Part shown: positions 1-9,147 of the stretch, one piece after another
Layout of the letters: each line of letters starts with the position of its first letter
How positions within the stretch are numbered: position 1 is the first letter of the stretch
Origin: Hyphomicrobiales bacterium
GTDB lineage: Bacteria; Pseudomonadota; Alphaproteobacteria; Rhizobiales; Beijerinckiaceae
Reading direction: 5' to 3'
Length of the DNA: 64,000 nucleotides
Assembly (NCBI GenBank): GCA_930633495.1
Contig: CAKNFJ010000001.1
Coordinates: 4,053,001 to 4,117,000 of the forward strand
Translations under genes and position numbers: made by a program
The notes under the pieces: model-generated
The model's input: the letters and a program-made list of their open reading frames with translations, nothing else
Database searches by the model: none
What the model was told of the DNA's origin: nothing

Positions 1-1
1 G

Positions 2-187
2 AACAGCATCACCGCGAGCAGGGGCGGTGACGGCAGCGCGACGATCCAGTTCGGCGGCTGTGACGGCAAGATTCCGAACTGTCTGCCGATCATGAAGGGA
101 TGGAACTATACGGTTCGTCTCTATCGGCCGCGGGCCGAGATCCTCTCCGGCAAGTGGACGTTTCCGGAGCCCCAGCCAGTCAACTAG
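2..187 (+). CDS. C-terminal end of a DUF1254/DUF1214-family protein (partial)
   Basis: The window opens inside a reading frame of 61 codons that stops at 185-187. Its tail, with GWNYTVRLYRPRAEIL followed by a WTFPEPQPV ending, is the typical C-terminus of DUF1214 proteins, secreted or periplasmic proteins usually paired with a DUF1254 domain. The biochemical role of the family is unclear. The start lies outside the window, so length and signal peptide cannot be judged. Confidence 0.7.
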   Translation, partial: NSITASRGGDGSATIQFGGCDGKIPNCLPIMKGWNYTVRLYRPRAEILSGKWTFPEPQPVN

Positions 188-476
188 TCCTTTGGCCTGA
201 ATAGCGTCCCCAACCAGGCGATCCACTTGCCGTCGCAGGCAGGGCAGGAGCGCGCCCCGCCGGCTGTTGCAGTGCAGCAGACAATTCCCTTGCGCCTACC
301 TCCGAACGGCGCGAACGTCCCTGCCTATGCCTCTTCGACGGCCGCCCGACCTGGTTCGGGCCGGTGCGACCGCCGCCTGACCGGCGCTCGGGGCCAGCTT
401 CCCGCCGCGCCGGCCTTCATCCGCGCGATGAGAGCGAAGCCTTTCCTCCGCGCGGTCCAACCCGAAGGAGGACGTC

Positions 477-2561
477 ATGGCAGCACAGAACGGCAGGGGA
501 GACGCGACCGGCGGCACCAGACGCGCGGGGCCGCGATGCATCGCGATCGTCGGCCCCTTCCAGAGCGGCAAGACCACATTGCTCGAAAGCATCCTGATGC
601 GCTGCGGCGTGCTGTCGCGCCCCGGCTCGGTCAAGGGCGGCAACACGGTGGGCGATGCGGCGCCCGAGGCGCGCGCGCACCAGATGAGCACGGAGCCCAG
701 CGTCGCGACGGTCGATTTTCTCGGCGATACCTTCCATTTCGTCGACTGTCCCGGCTCCGTCGAGTTCCTGCACGAGATGCGCCATGTGCTGCCGGCGGTC
801 GATGCGGCGGTCGTCGTCTGCGAGGCGGACGAGCGCAAGGCGCCGGCCCTGGAGCTCGTGCTGCGCGAACTCGAGGAGGCCGATATCCCGCGCTTCCTCT
901 TCCTCAACAAGATCGACACGGCTCCGCGCCGGGTGCGTGAAACGCTGGCCATCCTGCAGCGCGCCTCCCGCACGCCGCTGCTGCTGCGCCAGATCCCGAT
1001 CTGGAAGAACGGCATCGCCATCGGTTTCATCGATCTCGCCCTGGAGCGGGCCTTCATCTATCGCGAGCATGCGCCGAGCGAGATCGTGCCGCTGGCGGTG
1101 GACGAGAATGGCCGCGAGAAGGAGGCGCGTTTCTCGATGCTGGAGCGGCTCGCCGATTACGACGACGCGCTGATGGAGGAGCTGCTCGCCGATATGGAGC
1201 CGCCGCGCGACCGCGTCTTCGACGATCTCGCCCGCGAATTGCAGCATCGCCATGTCGTGCCGGTGCTGATCGGCGCCGCCGAGCGCGGCAATGGCGTGAC
1301 GCGGCTGCTGAAGGCGCTGCGGCATGAGGCGCCGGGCCTCGCCGAGACGCGCGGCCGCACCGGCATCCTGGCGGAAGGTCCGCCGTTCGCCCAGGTGATG
1401 AAGACCTGGCATTCGAGCCAGGGCGGCAAGCTTTCATTGGCGCGGGTGATGCGCGGCCGGTTGGCCGAGGGCGATGTGGTGACCTCGTCGACCGGGGCCG
1501 AGGCCCGCATCGCCGGCGTGCTGGCGCTGAAAGGCGCCGAGCAGAGCCGCAAGCCGGCCGCCGAGGAAGGCGAGTTGGCGGCCTTCGCCAAGCTGGAGGG
1601 GATCGGCACCGGCGATGCCTTCATGCTCGGCAAGCAACGCGCGAATCTCGTCAGCGCCATCGCGCCGCCCGAGTCCGTCCATGCCGTCGCGATCGCGGTG
1701 AAGGACCGCAAGGACGATGTCAGGCTCGCCGCCGCGCTGCAGCGGCTGACGGAGGAGGATGCCGCGCTCTCCGTCGCCCAGATTCCCGAGCTGGGCGAGA
1801 CCCGCCTGTCCGGGCAGGGCGAGATGCATCTGCGCGTCGCGCTCGAAAAGCTCGCCGGCCGCTACGGGGTGACGGTGACGAGCCGGCCGCCGCAGATCGG
1901 TTATCGCGAGACCATTCGCGGCCAGGCCGGCGCACGCGGCCGGCACCGCAAGCAGAGCGGCGGCCATGGCCAGTACGGCGATGTCGTGATCGAGGTCGCG
2001 CCCCGGCCGCGGGGAGAGGGCATCGGCTTCGTCGATAAGATCAGCGGCGGAGTGGTGCCGCGCCAGTATATCGGCTCGGTCGAGGCCGGCATGCGCGACT
2101 TCTGCGAAAAGGGGCCGCTCGGCTTCCCGGTCGTCGATGTCGAGGTGACGCTGACCGACGGCTCCTACCATACGGTCGATTCCTCCGACATGGCCTTCCG
2201 GCAGGCGGCGAGGCTGGCGATGAACGAGGCGATGCCGCAGGCGAAGCCGGTCCTGCTCGAACCGATCCTCTCCGTGGATGTCGTGATCCCGTCGGAAGCG
2301 ATGTCGCGCGCATCGGCGCTGATCTCCGGGCGGCGCGGGCAGATCCTCGGCTATGATACGCGACCCGGCTGGCGCGGCTGGGACCAGATCAGGGCCCTGG
2401 TGCCGGAAGCCGAAATGCCGGGGCTGATCGTCGAGCTGCGCTCGGCGACCTCGGGCGTGGGCTCGTTCAGTGCGCGCTTCGACCACTTGGCCGAGCTCGC
2501 CGGCAAGCCGGCCGAGGCGGTGGTTTCCGCGCAAGCGCTGGCTGCCGCCCAGGCACGCTGA
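477..2561 (+). CDS. Elongation factor G-like translational GTPase
   Basis: This 694-residue protein has EF-G architecture: an N-terminal GTPase domain, domain II, and EF-G domains III, IV and V ending near residue 690. The P-loop is GPFQSGKT (about residues 26-33), the G3 motif is DCPG (90-93) rather than DTPG, and the G4 motif is NKID (144-147). Canonical EF-G has an AHIDAGKTT P-loop, so this is the EF-G-like paralogue group rather than the housekeeping fusA, and no ribosomal protein genes flank it. A strong Shine-Dalgarno (GAAGGAGG) sits just before the ATG. The family is thought to act on the ribosome, but the role of this paralogue is not settled. Confidence 0.85.
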   Translation: MAAQNGRGDATGGTRRAGPRCIAIVGPFQSGKTTLLESILMRCGVLSRPGSVKGGNTVGDAAPEARAHQMSTEPSVATVDFLGDTFHFVDCPGSVEFLHEMRHVLPAVDAAVVVCEADERKAPALELVLRELEEADIPRFLFLNKIDTAPRRVRETLAILQRASRTPLLLRQIPIWKNGIAIGFIDLALERAFIYREHAPSEIVPLAVDENGREKEARFSMLERLADYDDALMEELLADMEPPRDRVFDDLARELQHRHVVPVLIGAAERGNGVTRLLKALRHEAPGLAETRGRTGILAEGPPFAQVMKTWHSSQGGKLSLARVMRGRLAEGDVVTSSTGAEARIAGVLALKGAEQSRKPAAEEGELAAFAKLEGIGTGDAFMLGKQRANLVSAIAPPESVHAVAIAVKDRKDDVRLAAALQRLTEEDAALSVAQIPELGETRLSGQGEMHLRVALEKLAGRYGVTVTSRPPQIGYRETIRGQAGARGRHRKQSGGHGQYGDVVIEVAPRPRGEGIGFVDKISGGVVPRQYIGSVEAGMRDFCEKGPLGFPVVDVEVTLTDGSYHTVDSSDMAFRQAARLAMNEAMPQAKPVLLEPILSVDVVIPSEAMSRASALISGRRGQILGYDTRPGWRGWDQIRALVPEAEMPGLIVELRSATSGVGSFSARFDHLAELAGKPAEAVVSAQALAAAQAR

Positions 2562-2581
2562 AGCCGTCATGGCCGCAAGAA

Positions 2582-2613
2582 GCAAAACCGGAGGCCCTGG
2601 CTTCCGGTTTTGC
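2582..2613 (+). terminator. Hairpin after the EF-G-like gene
   Basis: An 11-bp perfect inverted repeat (GCAAAACCGGA pairing with TCCGGTTTTGC) with a 10-base loop starts 20 bp after the EF-G-like stop codon. It is followed by a T/G-rich stretch rather than a clean run of T, so termination is likely but not certain. Confidence 0.55.
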
Positions 2614-2763
2614 TTGCGTTTGTCTCCTTCAGACAGTTTATATATGAACATTAAGCGGAACGAGAACCGATGCTTGCACCTTGGCTCACCGTTCCGCACT
2701 CTATGACGACGACAAGGCATGGAGCCCGGCACTGACGGGTAACCGTGCGACAGGGAGGGGAAG

Positions 2764-4479
2764 ATGAACGCGATTGGCGCCACGCCCGCCAAGCACGACT
2801 TGCGCCCGTGGCTTGCGCATTATCCGCCGGCGGTACCGCCGGAACTGGACGAGGCCAAGATCGGGACGCTGGTCGACCTGATCCTCACGGCTTGCGCGCG
2901 TTATGGCGGCCGGCCTGCTTTCGAGAGCTTCGGCAAGACGATCACCTTCGCCGAGACCCTGCGCGCGGCCGAGGCCTTCGCCGGCTGGCTCCAGGCGAAG
3001 GGGCTTAAGAAGGGGGATCGCGTCGCGCTGATGATGCCGAACATCCTGGCCTATCCGGCGGCGATCTTCGGCACGCTCATCGGCGGGTTCACCGTCGTCA
3101 ACGTCAATCCGCTCTATACGGCGCGCGAGCTGACCCATCAGGTCAATGACGCGGGTGCGCGCGTGCTCGTGGTGATCGAGAACTTCGCTCATGTCGTGGA
3201 GGAGGCGAAGCCGAACCTGAAGCTCGATGCCATCGTCATCGCGACGGCCGGCGATCTCATGGGCTTCAAGGGCAAGATCGTCAATTTCGTCGCGCGCCGC
3301 ATCAAGAAGGTCGTCAAGCCGTTCAACCTGCCCGGCGCGACGCCGCTGCAGCAGATCCTGCAGAGCCGGGCGCATATGATGCCGGTGACGGTCACGTCGC
3401 AGGATGTGGCCTTTCTCCAGTATACGGGCGGGACGACCGGCATCGCCAAGGGCGCGACGCTGACGCATCGCAATGTCGCCGCCAACGTCCAGCAGGCCGG
3501 CCTGTGGCTGGAGTGGGTGCTGGAACCGCCGCTCGGCCGCAACGACTATCAGCATGTGATGGTGACGGCGCTGCCGCTCTACCACATCTTCGCGCTGACC
3601 TGCTGCTGCATGTTCATGCTGCGCATCGGCGCCAAGAGCCTGCTGATCGCCAATCCGCGCGATATTCCCGGCTTCGTCAAGACGCTGAAATCGAGCCGCT
3701 TCACGCTCTTCTCCGGCGTCAATACGCTCTACAACGCGCTCGCCAACCATCCCGAGATCAAGGAAGTCGACTTCTCGGAGATGCGCTTCGCCGTCGCCGG
3801 CGGCATGGCGACGCAGGCTGCGGTGGCCAAGCAGTGGAAGGCCGTGACGGGCCGGCCGATCATCGAAGGCTACGGGCTTTCCGAGACCTCGCCGGTGGCG
3901 ACGATCAACCGGCCCGACATCCAGGAGTTCAGCGGCACGATCGGCTATCCGATCCCCTCGACGGAAGTCGTCATTCGCGACGCCGAGGGCAACGACATGC
4001 CGCTCGGCGAATCGGGGGAGATCTGCATCCGCGGGCCGCAGGTGATGGCCGGCTACTGGAATCGCCCCGATGAGACCGCTAAGGCGATGACCGCGGACGG
4101 CTTCTTCCGCAGCGGCGATATCGGCGTGATGCTGCCGGACGGGCAGGTCAAGGTCGTCGACCGGATGAAGGACATGGTGCTGGTGTCCGGCTTCAACGTC
4201 TACCCGAACGAGGTCGAGGACGTTCTGGCGTCGCATCCAGGCGTGCTGGAATCCGCCGTGATCGGCTTGCCGGACGAGCACTCGGGCGAGGCCGTCACCG
4301 CCTTCGTCGTGCGCAAGGACCAGACCCTGACGGCGGACGAGCTGCGCGCCTACTGCAAGGAGAACCTGACGGGCTACAAGGTGCCCAAGCAGATCTTCTT
4401 CCGCGAGACCTTGCCCAAGACCAATGTCGGCAAGGTGCTGCGCCGGGTGCTGCGCGAGGAAGTCGTCGCCAAGCGCTGA
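2764..4479 (+). CDS. fadD: Long-chain fatty-acid-CoA ligase
   Basis: This 571-residue member of the adenylate-forming (ANL) family activates long-chain fatty acids to acyl-CoA through an acyl-AMP intermediate, feeding beta-oxidation and lipid synthesis. The AMP-binding signature YTGGTTGIAKGA begins at about residue 220, and the GYGLSETSP motif and the C-terminal GKVLRR lysine motif are present. Length matches the family. The start is supported by AGGGAGGGGAAG directly upstream. It stands alone, with an upstream A/T-rich stretch (2,635-2,660) that may hold the promoter. Confidence 0.92.
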   Translation: MNAIGATPAKHDLRPWLAHYPPAVPPELDEAKIGTLVDLILTACARYGGRPAFESFGKTITFAETLRAAEAFAGWLQAKGLKKGDRVALMMPNILAYPAAIFGTLIGGFTVVNVNPLYTARELTHQVNDAGARVLVVIENFAHVVEEAKPNLKLDAIVIATAGDLMGFKGKIVNFVARRIKKVVKPFNLPGATPLQQILQSRAHMMPVTVTSQDVAFLQYTGGTTGIAKGATLTHRNVAANVQQAGLWLEWVLEPPLGRNDYQHVMVTALPLYHIFALTCCCMFMLRIGAKSLLIANPRDIPGFVKTLKSSRFTLFSGVNTLYNALANHPEIKEVDFSEMRFAVAGGMATQAAVAKQWKAVTGRPIIEGYGLSETSPVATINRPDIQEFSGTIGYPIPSTEVVIRDAEGNDMPLGESGEICIRGPQVMAGYWNRPDETAKAMTADGFFRSGDIGVMLPDGQVKVVDRMKDMVLVSGFNVYPNEVEDVLASHPGVLESAVIGLPDEHSGEAVTAFVVRKDQTLTADELRAYCKENLTGYKVPKQIFFRETLPKTNVGKVLRRVLREEVVAKR

Positions 4480-4566
4480 GGGGGACGACGCCCTCGCGCA
4501 GCGCTTTGAACCTTCGGCCGGGTTGCTGCGTCTAAGGAATGGGTCTCCCATTCCGGGCATGGCTCT

Positions 4567-4608
4567 GCCGCCTCGGTCACTCCTCCTCCCATCGGCGACC
4601 GAGGCGGC
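4567..4608. repeat. Inverted repeat downstream of fadD
   Basis: A perfect 12-bp inverted repeat (GCCGCCTCGGTC with GACCGAGGCGGC) around an 18-base loop lies between the converging fadD and mtaB genes. It may act as a two-way terminator; no T-run follows. Confidence 0.55.
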
Positions 4609-4647
4609 TACTCTTTCTCGATCGCCCACGGCGTGCCGTGCGAGTTC

Positions 4648-4744
4648 GTCATGCTCGGGCTTGTCCCGAGCATCTCGGGACAAGAAGGCCCCCCCGCCCT
4701 GCAAGGGATTCTCGGGTCTGCACTTCGCCGCGCCAGAGAATGAC
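4648..4744. repeat. Intergenic palindromic repeat, copy 1
   Basis: Begins GTCATGCTCGGGCTTG and ends GAGAATGACG. Two overlapping hairpins share one arm: ATGCTCGGG with CCCGAGCAT, and CTTGTCCCGAG with CTCGGGACAAG. It belongs to the same family as the copies at 7,971, 13,808, 19,238, 24,285 and 57,929, which all begin and end with an inverted GTCAT...ATGAC. Confidence 0.65.
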
Positions 4745-4753
4745 GGATTGGTT

Positions 4754-6025
4754 TCAAGCAGCCAGCAGGGCCCGCCCGTCGGCCGCATGGCCGGTCACTG
4801 TCACGATCTGTCCGGCGGCGATGTCGCGACCGAAGCGCACCAGCGTGAAATCCTCGGCGCGGCCGGTATTCCCGCGCTCGGTCAGGACGGTGAGCGGGCG
4901 GCCAACGCGCGCGGCGAGATGCCGCTCATGCGCGGTGCTGGCTGCCGCCCGCAGCCGCGCGGCCCGCTCCGCGACGACAGCTCCCGCAAGCTGCGGCATG
5001 CGCGCGGCCGGCGTGCCGGGGCGGGCGGAATAGGGAAAGACATGGACGAAGCTCAGTCCGCATTCCTCGACCAGATCGAGCGAGCGCGCGAACATCGTCT
5101 CGTCCTCGGTCGGGAATCCGGCGATGAGGTCGGCGCCGAAGACGATATCGGGGCGCAAGGCCCGGATCTCCGCGCAGAAGCGGATGGCGTCGGCGCGGCT
5201 GTGGCGCCGCTTCATGCGCTTGAGGATGAGGTCGTCACCGGCCTGCAACGACAGGTGCAGATGCGGCATTAGGCGCGTCTCGGCCGCGAGCAGGTCGCGC
5301 AGTGTGTCATCGACCTCGACCGCATCGATCGAGGATAGGCGCAAGCGCTGTAATTCGGGCAGGGCGCGCAGGATGGCCCGGGCCAGCACGCCCAGCGTCG
5401 GCTGGTTCGGCAGATCGCGGCCGTAGCTGGTGAGATCGACGCCGGTCAGCACGATCTCGCGGGCGCCGGCTTCCAGCAGGATACGGCATTGCGCGATGAC
5501 ACCCGCGACGTCGAGCGAGCGCGAGTTGCCCCGGCCGAAGGGAATGACGCAGAAGGTGCAGCGGTGATCGCAACCGTTCTGGACCTGGACGAAGCCGCGC
5601 GTATGGCTGGCGAAACGGCCGGTGATGGGCGCGCGCAAGGTCGTGCGGGCCATGATGTCGCCGACGTCGAGCTTGTCCGTGGCAGCCGCATCGGGATGCC
5701 CGAGGCTGTTGGAGCGGGCGAGCGCAGCCCAGCTCTCGGGCCGCAGCTTCTCGTCATTGCCGAGGATGCGGTCCGCTTCCGGCATCGCCGCGAAGCGGGC
5801 GGGCTCGATCTGGGCGGCACAACCGGTGACGATGACCGGGCGATGCGGCTGCTCGCGCTTCAGGCGGCGCACGGCCTGCCGGGCCTGGCGCGTCGCCTCG
5901 GCGGTGACGGCGCAGGAATGGACGATGGCCGCATCCTTCAGCCCGGCTGCTTCGGCCCGGAGCCGCAGCGCCTCGCTCTCGACGATGTTGAGGCGGCAGC
6001 CGAAGGTAACGACCTCCAGTGTCAT
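4754..6025 (-). CDS. mtaB: tRNA t6A37 methylthiotransferase MtaB
   Basis: This 423-residue radical-SAM methylthiotransferase converts N6-threonylcarbamoyladenosine at position 37 of ANN-decoding tRNAs to its 2-methylthio form. The N-terminal UPF0004 domain has its first cysteine in TFGCRLN (Cys10) and a further one in HSCAVT, and the radical-SAM cluster motif appears as CDHRCTFCVIPFGRG near residue 150. A TRAM-like tail follows. It starts 12 bp after the dapF stop, the usual dapF-mtaB pairing in Hyphomicrobiales, so the two are probably co-transcribed. Confidence 0.93.
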   Translation of the reverse strand: MTLEVVTFGCRLNIVESEALRLRAEAAGLKDAAIVHSCAVTAEATRQARQAVRRLKREQPHRPVIVTGCAAQIEPARFAAMPEADRILGNDEKLRPESWAALARSNSLGHPDAAATDKLDVGDIMARTTLRAPITGRFASHTRGFVQVQNGCDHRCTFCVIPFGRGNSRSLDVAGVIAQCRILLEAGAREIVLTGVDLTSYGRDLPNQPTLGVLARAILRALPELQRLRLSSIDAVEVDDTLRDLLAAETRLMPHLHLSLQAGDDLILKRMKRRHSRADAIRFCAEIRALRPDIVFGADLIAGFPTEDETMFARSLDLVEECGLSFVHVFPYSARPGTPAARMPQLAGAVVAERAARLRAAASTAHERHLAARVGRPLTVLTERGNTGRAEDFTLVRFGRDIAAGQIVTVTGHAADGRALLAA

Positions 6026-6037
6026 TGCGTAAGCCCC

Positions 6038-6922
6038 TCAGGCCGCGCGCTCGATCAGGGCAGGGTCGATCCGGCCTTCCCATTCGAACTCGACCGGGCC
6101 GGTCATCAGGACGTGGCCATCGCTCTCGCGCCATTCGATGGCGAGGTCGCCGCCGGGCAGGCTGACGGTCGCCTTGCGGGCCGTCAGCTCGCGCTGCACG
6201 CCCGCGACCAGCGCCGCGCAGGCGCCTGAGCCGCAGGCCTGGGTGATGCCGGCGCCGCGCTCCCAGACGCGCAGCACGATATGGTCCGGTGCCTTCACGG
6301 CCGCGAGCTCGATATTGGCGCGGTCGGGGAAGATCGGGTGGTTCTCAAGCAGCGGACCGATCTGCTCGAGATTGTAGGCATAGGGATCGTCGACGAAGAA
6401 GACGGCGTGCGGGTTGCCCATGTTGACGGCGCAGGGCGTGTGCAGAATGGGCGCGTCGATCGGCCCGATCTGCAATTCGAAGCGGCTCGTATCCTCGAAG
6501 GGCTCGGCCAGCGGGATCTCGTCCCAGGCTAGGCGCGGCGCACCCATGTCGACGGTGAAGAGGGTCTCGCCCTCGCGGACCGCCGGCAGTAGGCCGGCCT
6601 TGGTCTGGAGCGCGAGGCGGGTCTTGGCCGTATCGCCCATCTGCGGATCGGCGATCATCGCCCAGGCGACGCAGCGCGTGCCGTTGCCGCAGGCGCCGGC
6701 TTCCGAACCGTCTGTGTTGTAGATGCGCACGAAGGCGTCGGTGCCGGGCGTCACGGCATCGTGCAGGACCATGAGCTGGTCGAAGCGGGCGCGGGGCTCG
6801 GCTGCGATGGCGCGGGCCTCGGTCTCGCTAACGACATGCCGGGTGCCGCGCAGATCGAGCACCGTGATCTGGTTGCCGAGCCCGTTCATCTTCAGGAACC
6901 GGCGATTGGCCAGAGCGTTCAT
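6038..6922 (-). CDS. dapF: Diaminopimelate epimerase
   Basis: DapF interconverts LL- and meso-diaminopimelate for lysine and peptidoglycan synthesis. The 294-residue protein contains both catalytic cysteines, in ACGNGTRC and ACGSGAC, and the N-terminal KMNGLGNQ motif. The frame extends 21 codons further upstream, but I chose the internal ATG ([16 protein letters not shown]) because it gives the normal family length. It leads into mtaB and is divergent from the GyrI-like gene. Confidence 0.92.
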   Translation of the reverse strand: MNALANRRFLKMNGLGNQITVLDLRGTRHVVSETEARAIAAEPRARFDQLMVLHDAVTPGTDAFVRIYNTDGSEAGACGNGTRCVAWAMIADPQMGDTAKTRLALQTKAGLLPAVREGETLFTVDMGAPRLAWDEIPLAEPFEDTSRFELQIGPIDAPILHTPCAVNMGNPHAVFFVDDPYAYNLEQIGPLLENHPIFPDRANIELAAVKAPDHIVLRVWERGAGITQACGSGACAALVAGVQRELTARKATVSLPGGDLAIEWRESDGHVLMTGPVEFEWEGRIDPALIERAA

Positions 6923-7014
6923 TTGGTCACACGTCCCATGAATAACGGGTCTATGGCCGAGGCGACGTGAAAAAGCCACCCTCATCCCCGTTCCTGACAG
7001 AAGGTGGACATTCT

Positions 7015-7956
7015 ATGTTGCGCTGCAAGGGCGCGAATCGCGTGAAACTCAGGGCCGTGACGATGCGTGATTCTCGGCGGTATTCCCGGATTTGTGTTCT
7101 GGCGCTTGCCGGCATGGCGAGCCTGTCCAGCGGAATGGCCGTTGCGCAGGGGCGCGTAGCGCCGCCGAGTCCCGTCGAATCCGCGCCGCTGGCGCCGCCG
7201 CCCGGTGCGGCTCCGGCCCAAATTCCGTCCGCGCCGGCCCAGACGCCGCCCGTGCCTGTTCCCGGACAGCAGCCCGGCCCGCAGCCGGTCCAGCCGCCCC
7301 CGGCGCTGCAGGGGCCGGCAACGCCGCAGCCGGTCCAGCCCGCGCCATCGATGCCGCTGGAGCCGCAGCCGGTGCAGCCGCCGCCGACACTGCCCGCGCC
7401 GGGGCAGCCGCTTCCACCCGCGCCGTCGCAGCAGCAGACCGGGGTGCCCGATCCCAATGCGACGCTTGCTGGAAAGGGCTCCGACAGCAGCGATGTCGGG
7501 GAGGTCGTCCTCGCTCCGAAGCCGGTCCTGATGCAGTCGGGGCAGGCGACCTGGGACCAGGGGTTCCAGAAACTCTCGAACACGATCAAGGCCCTCCGGG
7601 CGGAGGCGCAAAGGGCGGGGCTGGCGGTCGCAGGCCGACCGCTCTCGCTCTTCGTCGAGACCACCGACGACGGCTTCCGCTTCGAGGCGATGCTGCCGGT
7701 CGCGATCCCGCCGGGCGGGCAGGCGCCGTCGCTGGGGCCGGATTTCCGGATGGGGACGTCGCCCGCCGGGCCGGCGCTGCGCTTCCTGCATCAGGCGCCC
7801 TATGACGACATCGATTCGACCTACGAGACGATCACCGCCTATCTCGAAGCGAAGAGCATTGTCGTGAAGGACACATTTCTCGAGGAATATGTCAGCGAGC
7901 TCAACGATCCGGGCGACCCGAACCTCGAGATCAACGTCTACGTCCAGCCGAAATAG
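7015..7956 (+). CDS. Secreted proline-rich protein with GyrI-like domain
   Basis: The protein has an N-terminal export signal (CVLALAGMASLSSGMAVAQ). A roughly 100-residue low-complexity linker follows, rich in Pro, Gln and Ala with recurrent PQPVQPPP units. The C-terminal domain of about 150 residues resembles the GyrI/AraC effector-binding fold. Such domains usually bind small ligands in the cytoplasm, so an exported copy on a proline-rich stalk is unusual. The start is set by AGAAGGTGG before the ATG at 7,015; a later ATG at 7,063 would also leave the signal peptide intact. Ligand and role are unknown. Confidence 0.75.
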   Translation: MLRCKGANRVKLRAVTMRDSRRYSRICVLALAGMASLSSGMAVAQGRVAPPSPVESAPLAPPPGAAPAQIPSAPAQTPPVPVPGQQPGPQPVQPPPALQGPATPQPVQPAPSMPLEPQPVQPPPTLPAPGQPLPPAPSQQQTGVPDPNATLAGKGSDSSDVGEVVLAPKPVLMQSGQATWDQGFQKLSNTIKALRAEAQRAGLAVAGRPLSLFVETTDDGFRFEAMLPVAIPPGGQAPSLGPDFRMGTSPAGPALRFLHQAPYDDIDSTYETITAYLEAKSIVVKDTFLEEYVSELNDPGDPNLEINVYVQPK

Positions 7957-7970
7957 GGCGCGCTTATCGC

Positions 7971-8000
7971 GTCATGCTCGGGCTTGACCCGAGAATGACG
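7971..8000. repeat. Intergenic palindromic repeat, short copy
   Basis: A 30-bp minimal copy of the host repeat: GTCATGCTCGGG, a short loop, then CCCGAGAATGACG. It lies between the converging GyrI-like and MBL genes. Confidence 0.6.
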
Positions 8001-8015
8001 CTCGGGCCTCTCCGG

Positions 8016-9074
8016 TCACGCGCTCCAGTTCAAACCCGGCCGCATCGGCCGGAAGCGCTCTTCCGGCAGTCCTGCTGCCCCCAGCGCCGCCTTCAGCGCT
8101 TCGGGCGGGCGCTCGACGCCCTCGTCGGTGAGCTGGAAGGTGCCCCAATGGTGGCCGATCGCCTGCTCGGCGCGGAGCGCCAGCATCACCTTGACCGCTT
8201 CCTCCGGGTTCATGTGGTTGTCCGACATGAACCAGCGCGGCTCATAGGCGCCGATCGGCAGCACGGCGAGGCGGAATGGCCCGTGCTCGCGGCCGAGCCG
8301 CTCATAGAGCGAACCGTCGTGATAGCCGGTATCGCCGATATGGAAGATCTTCGTGCCGCCGGCCTCGACAACATAGGAACACCACAGCGCCATGCGCCGG
8401 TCGAAGGCGCCGCGCGCCGACCAGTGATAGCTCGGCACCAGCGTGATCGCGACGGCGTCCGAGAGCCGGAGCCGGTCGTTCCAGTCATGCGCCTCGGCGC
8501 GGGCGTCGGGGATGCGTGCCCTGACGATGGTGTCGTTGCCGAGCGGCATGACCATGCGCGGCCGGTCGCGGTCGTGAAGCCGCGCCAGGGTCTCGATGTC
8601 GAGATGGTCGTAGTGATTGTGCGTGACGAGGACCGCGTCGATCTTCGGCAGGTCTTCGAAGGCGACACCGGGCGCGTTGACCCGTCTGGGGCCGAGGAAG
8701 GAGAAGGGGCTCGCGCGCTCCGAATAGACGGGGTCGATCAGCAGGTTGAGGTCGCCGATCTGGTAGAGGAACGAGGCGTGGCCGAGATGGACGATGCGGA
8801 TGCCGTCGATCCGGGCCGGCGGCTTGTCCTGCGGCGGCGTGGCGTATTGCGGCGGGAAGGCTTCGCGCTCGCGCTTGCCGGTCTGCCAGCGCAGGACATC
8901 GGCAAGGCCCTTGTTCACCGTGCGCCCGTCGCTGAAGACGAGCCCGTCGAAATGGTCGCTGACAGGCCCCTGATAATAGGGATTGCGCGAACGGGAGATC
9001 GCGGCCCAGGCCGCGCCGGTCGAAGCCAGCAGCGCGCCGATACCGACGAAGGAGAGGAGCTTGCGGCGGGTCAT
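8016..9074 (-). CDS. MBL-fold metallo-hydrolase (UlaG/NAPE-PLD-like)
   Basis: The 352-residue protein has an N-terminal hydrophobic export or anchor segment preceded by MTRRK, then a metallo-beta-lactamase fold. Metal-binding motifs visible are GHASFL, the core THNHYDHLD, a GDTGYH segment with a metal-binding Asp, and a late HHWGTF histidine. The arrangement fits the NAPE-PLD/UlaG-like branch that hydrolyses phosphodiester or lactone bonds. The natural substrate cannot be read from the sequence. No clear operon partner. Confidence 0.85.
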   Translation of the reverse strand: MTRRKLLSFVGIGALLASTGAAWAAISRSRNPYYQGPVSDHFDGLVFSDGRTVNKGLADVLRWQTGKREREAFPPQYATPPQDKPPARIDGIRIVHLGHASFLYQIGDLNLLIDPVYSERASPFSFLGPRRVNAPGVAFEDLPKIDAVLVTHNHYDHLDIETLARLHDRDRPRMVMPLGNDTIVRARIPDARAEAHDWNDRLRLSDAVAITLVPSYHWSARGAFDRRMALWCSYVVEAGGTKIFHIGDTGYHDGSLYERLGREHGPFRLAVLPIGAYEPRWFMSDNHMNPEEAVKVMLALRAEQAIGHHWGTFQLTDEGVERPPEALKAALGAAGLPEERFRPMRPGLNWSA

Positions 9075-9147
9075 GGTTCAAGAGAGGTAGGCGGTCGCGA
9101 CGAAGCGTCAAGGCCGCCTGTATCGTTGCCTTGAACCTCGACCGGCG

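Noticed and set aside
2701-4788. A 695-codon open frame on the minus strand
   Set aside because: Antisense to fadD, which has all family motifs; the opposite frame has none.
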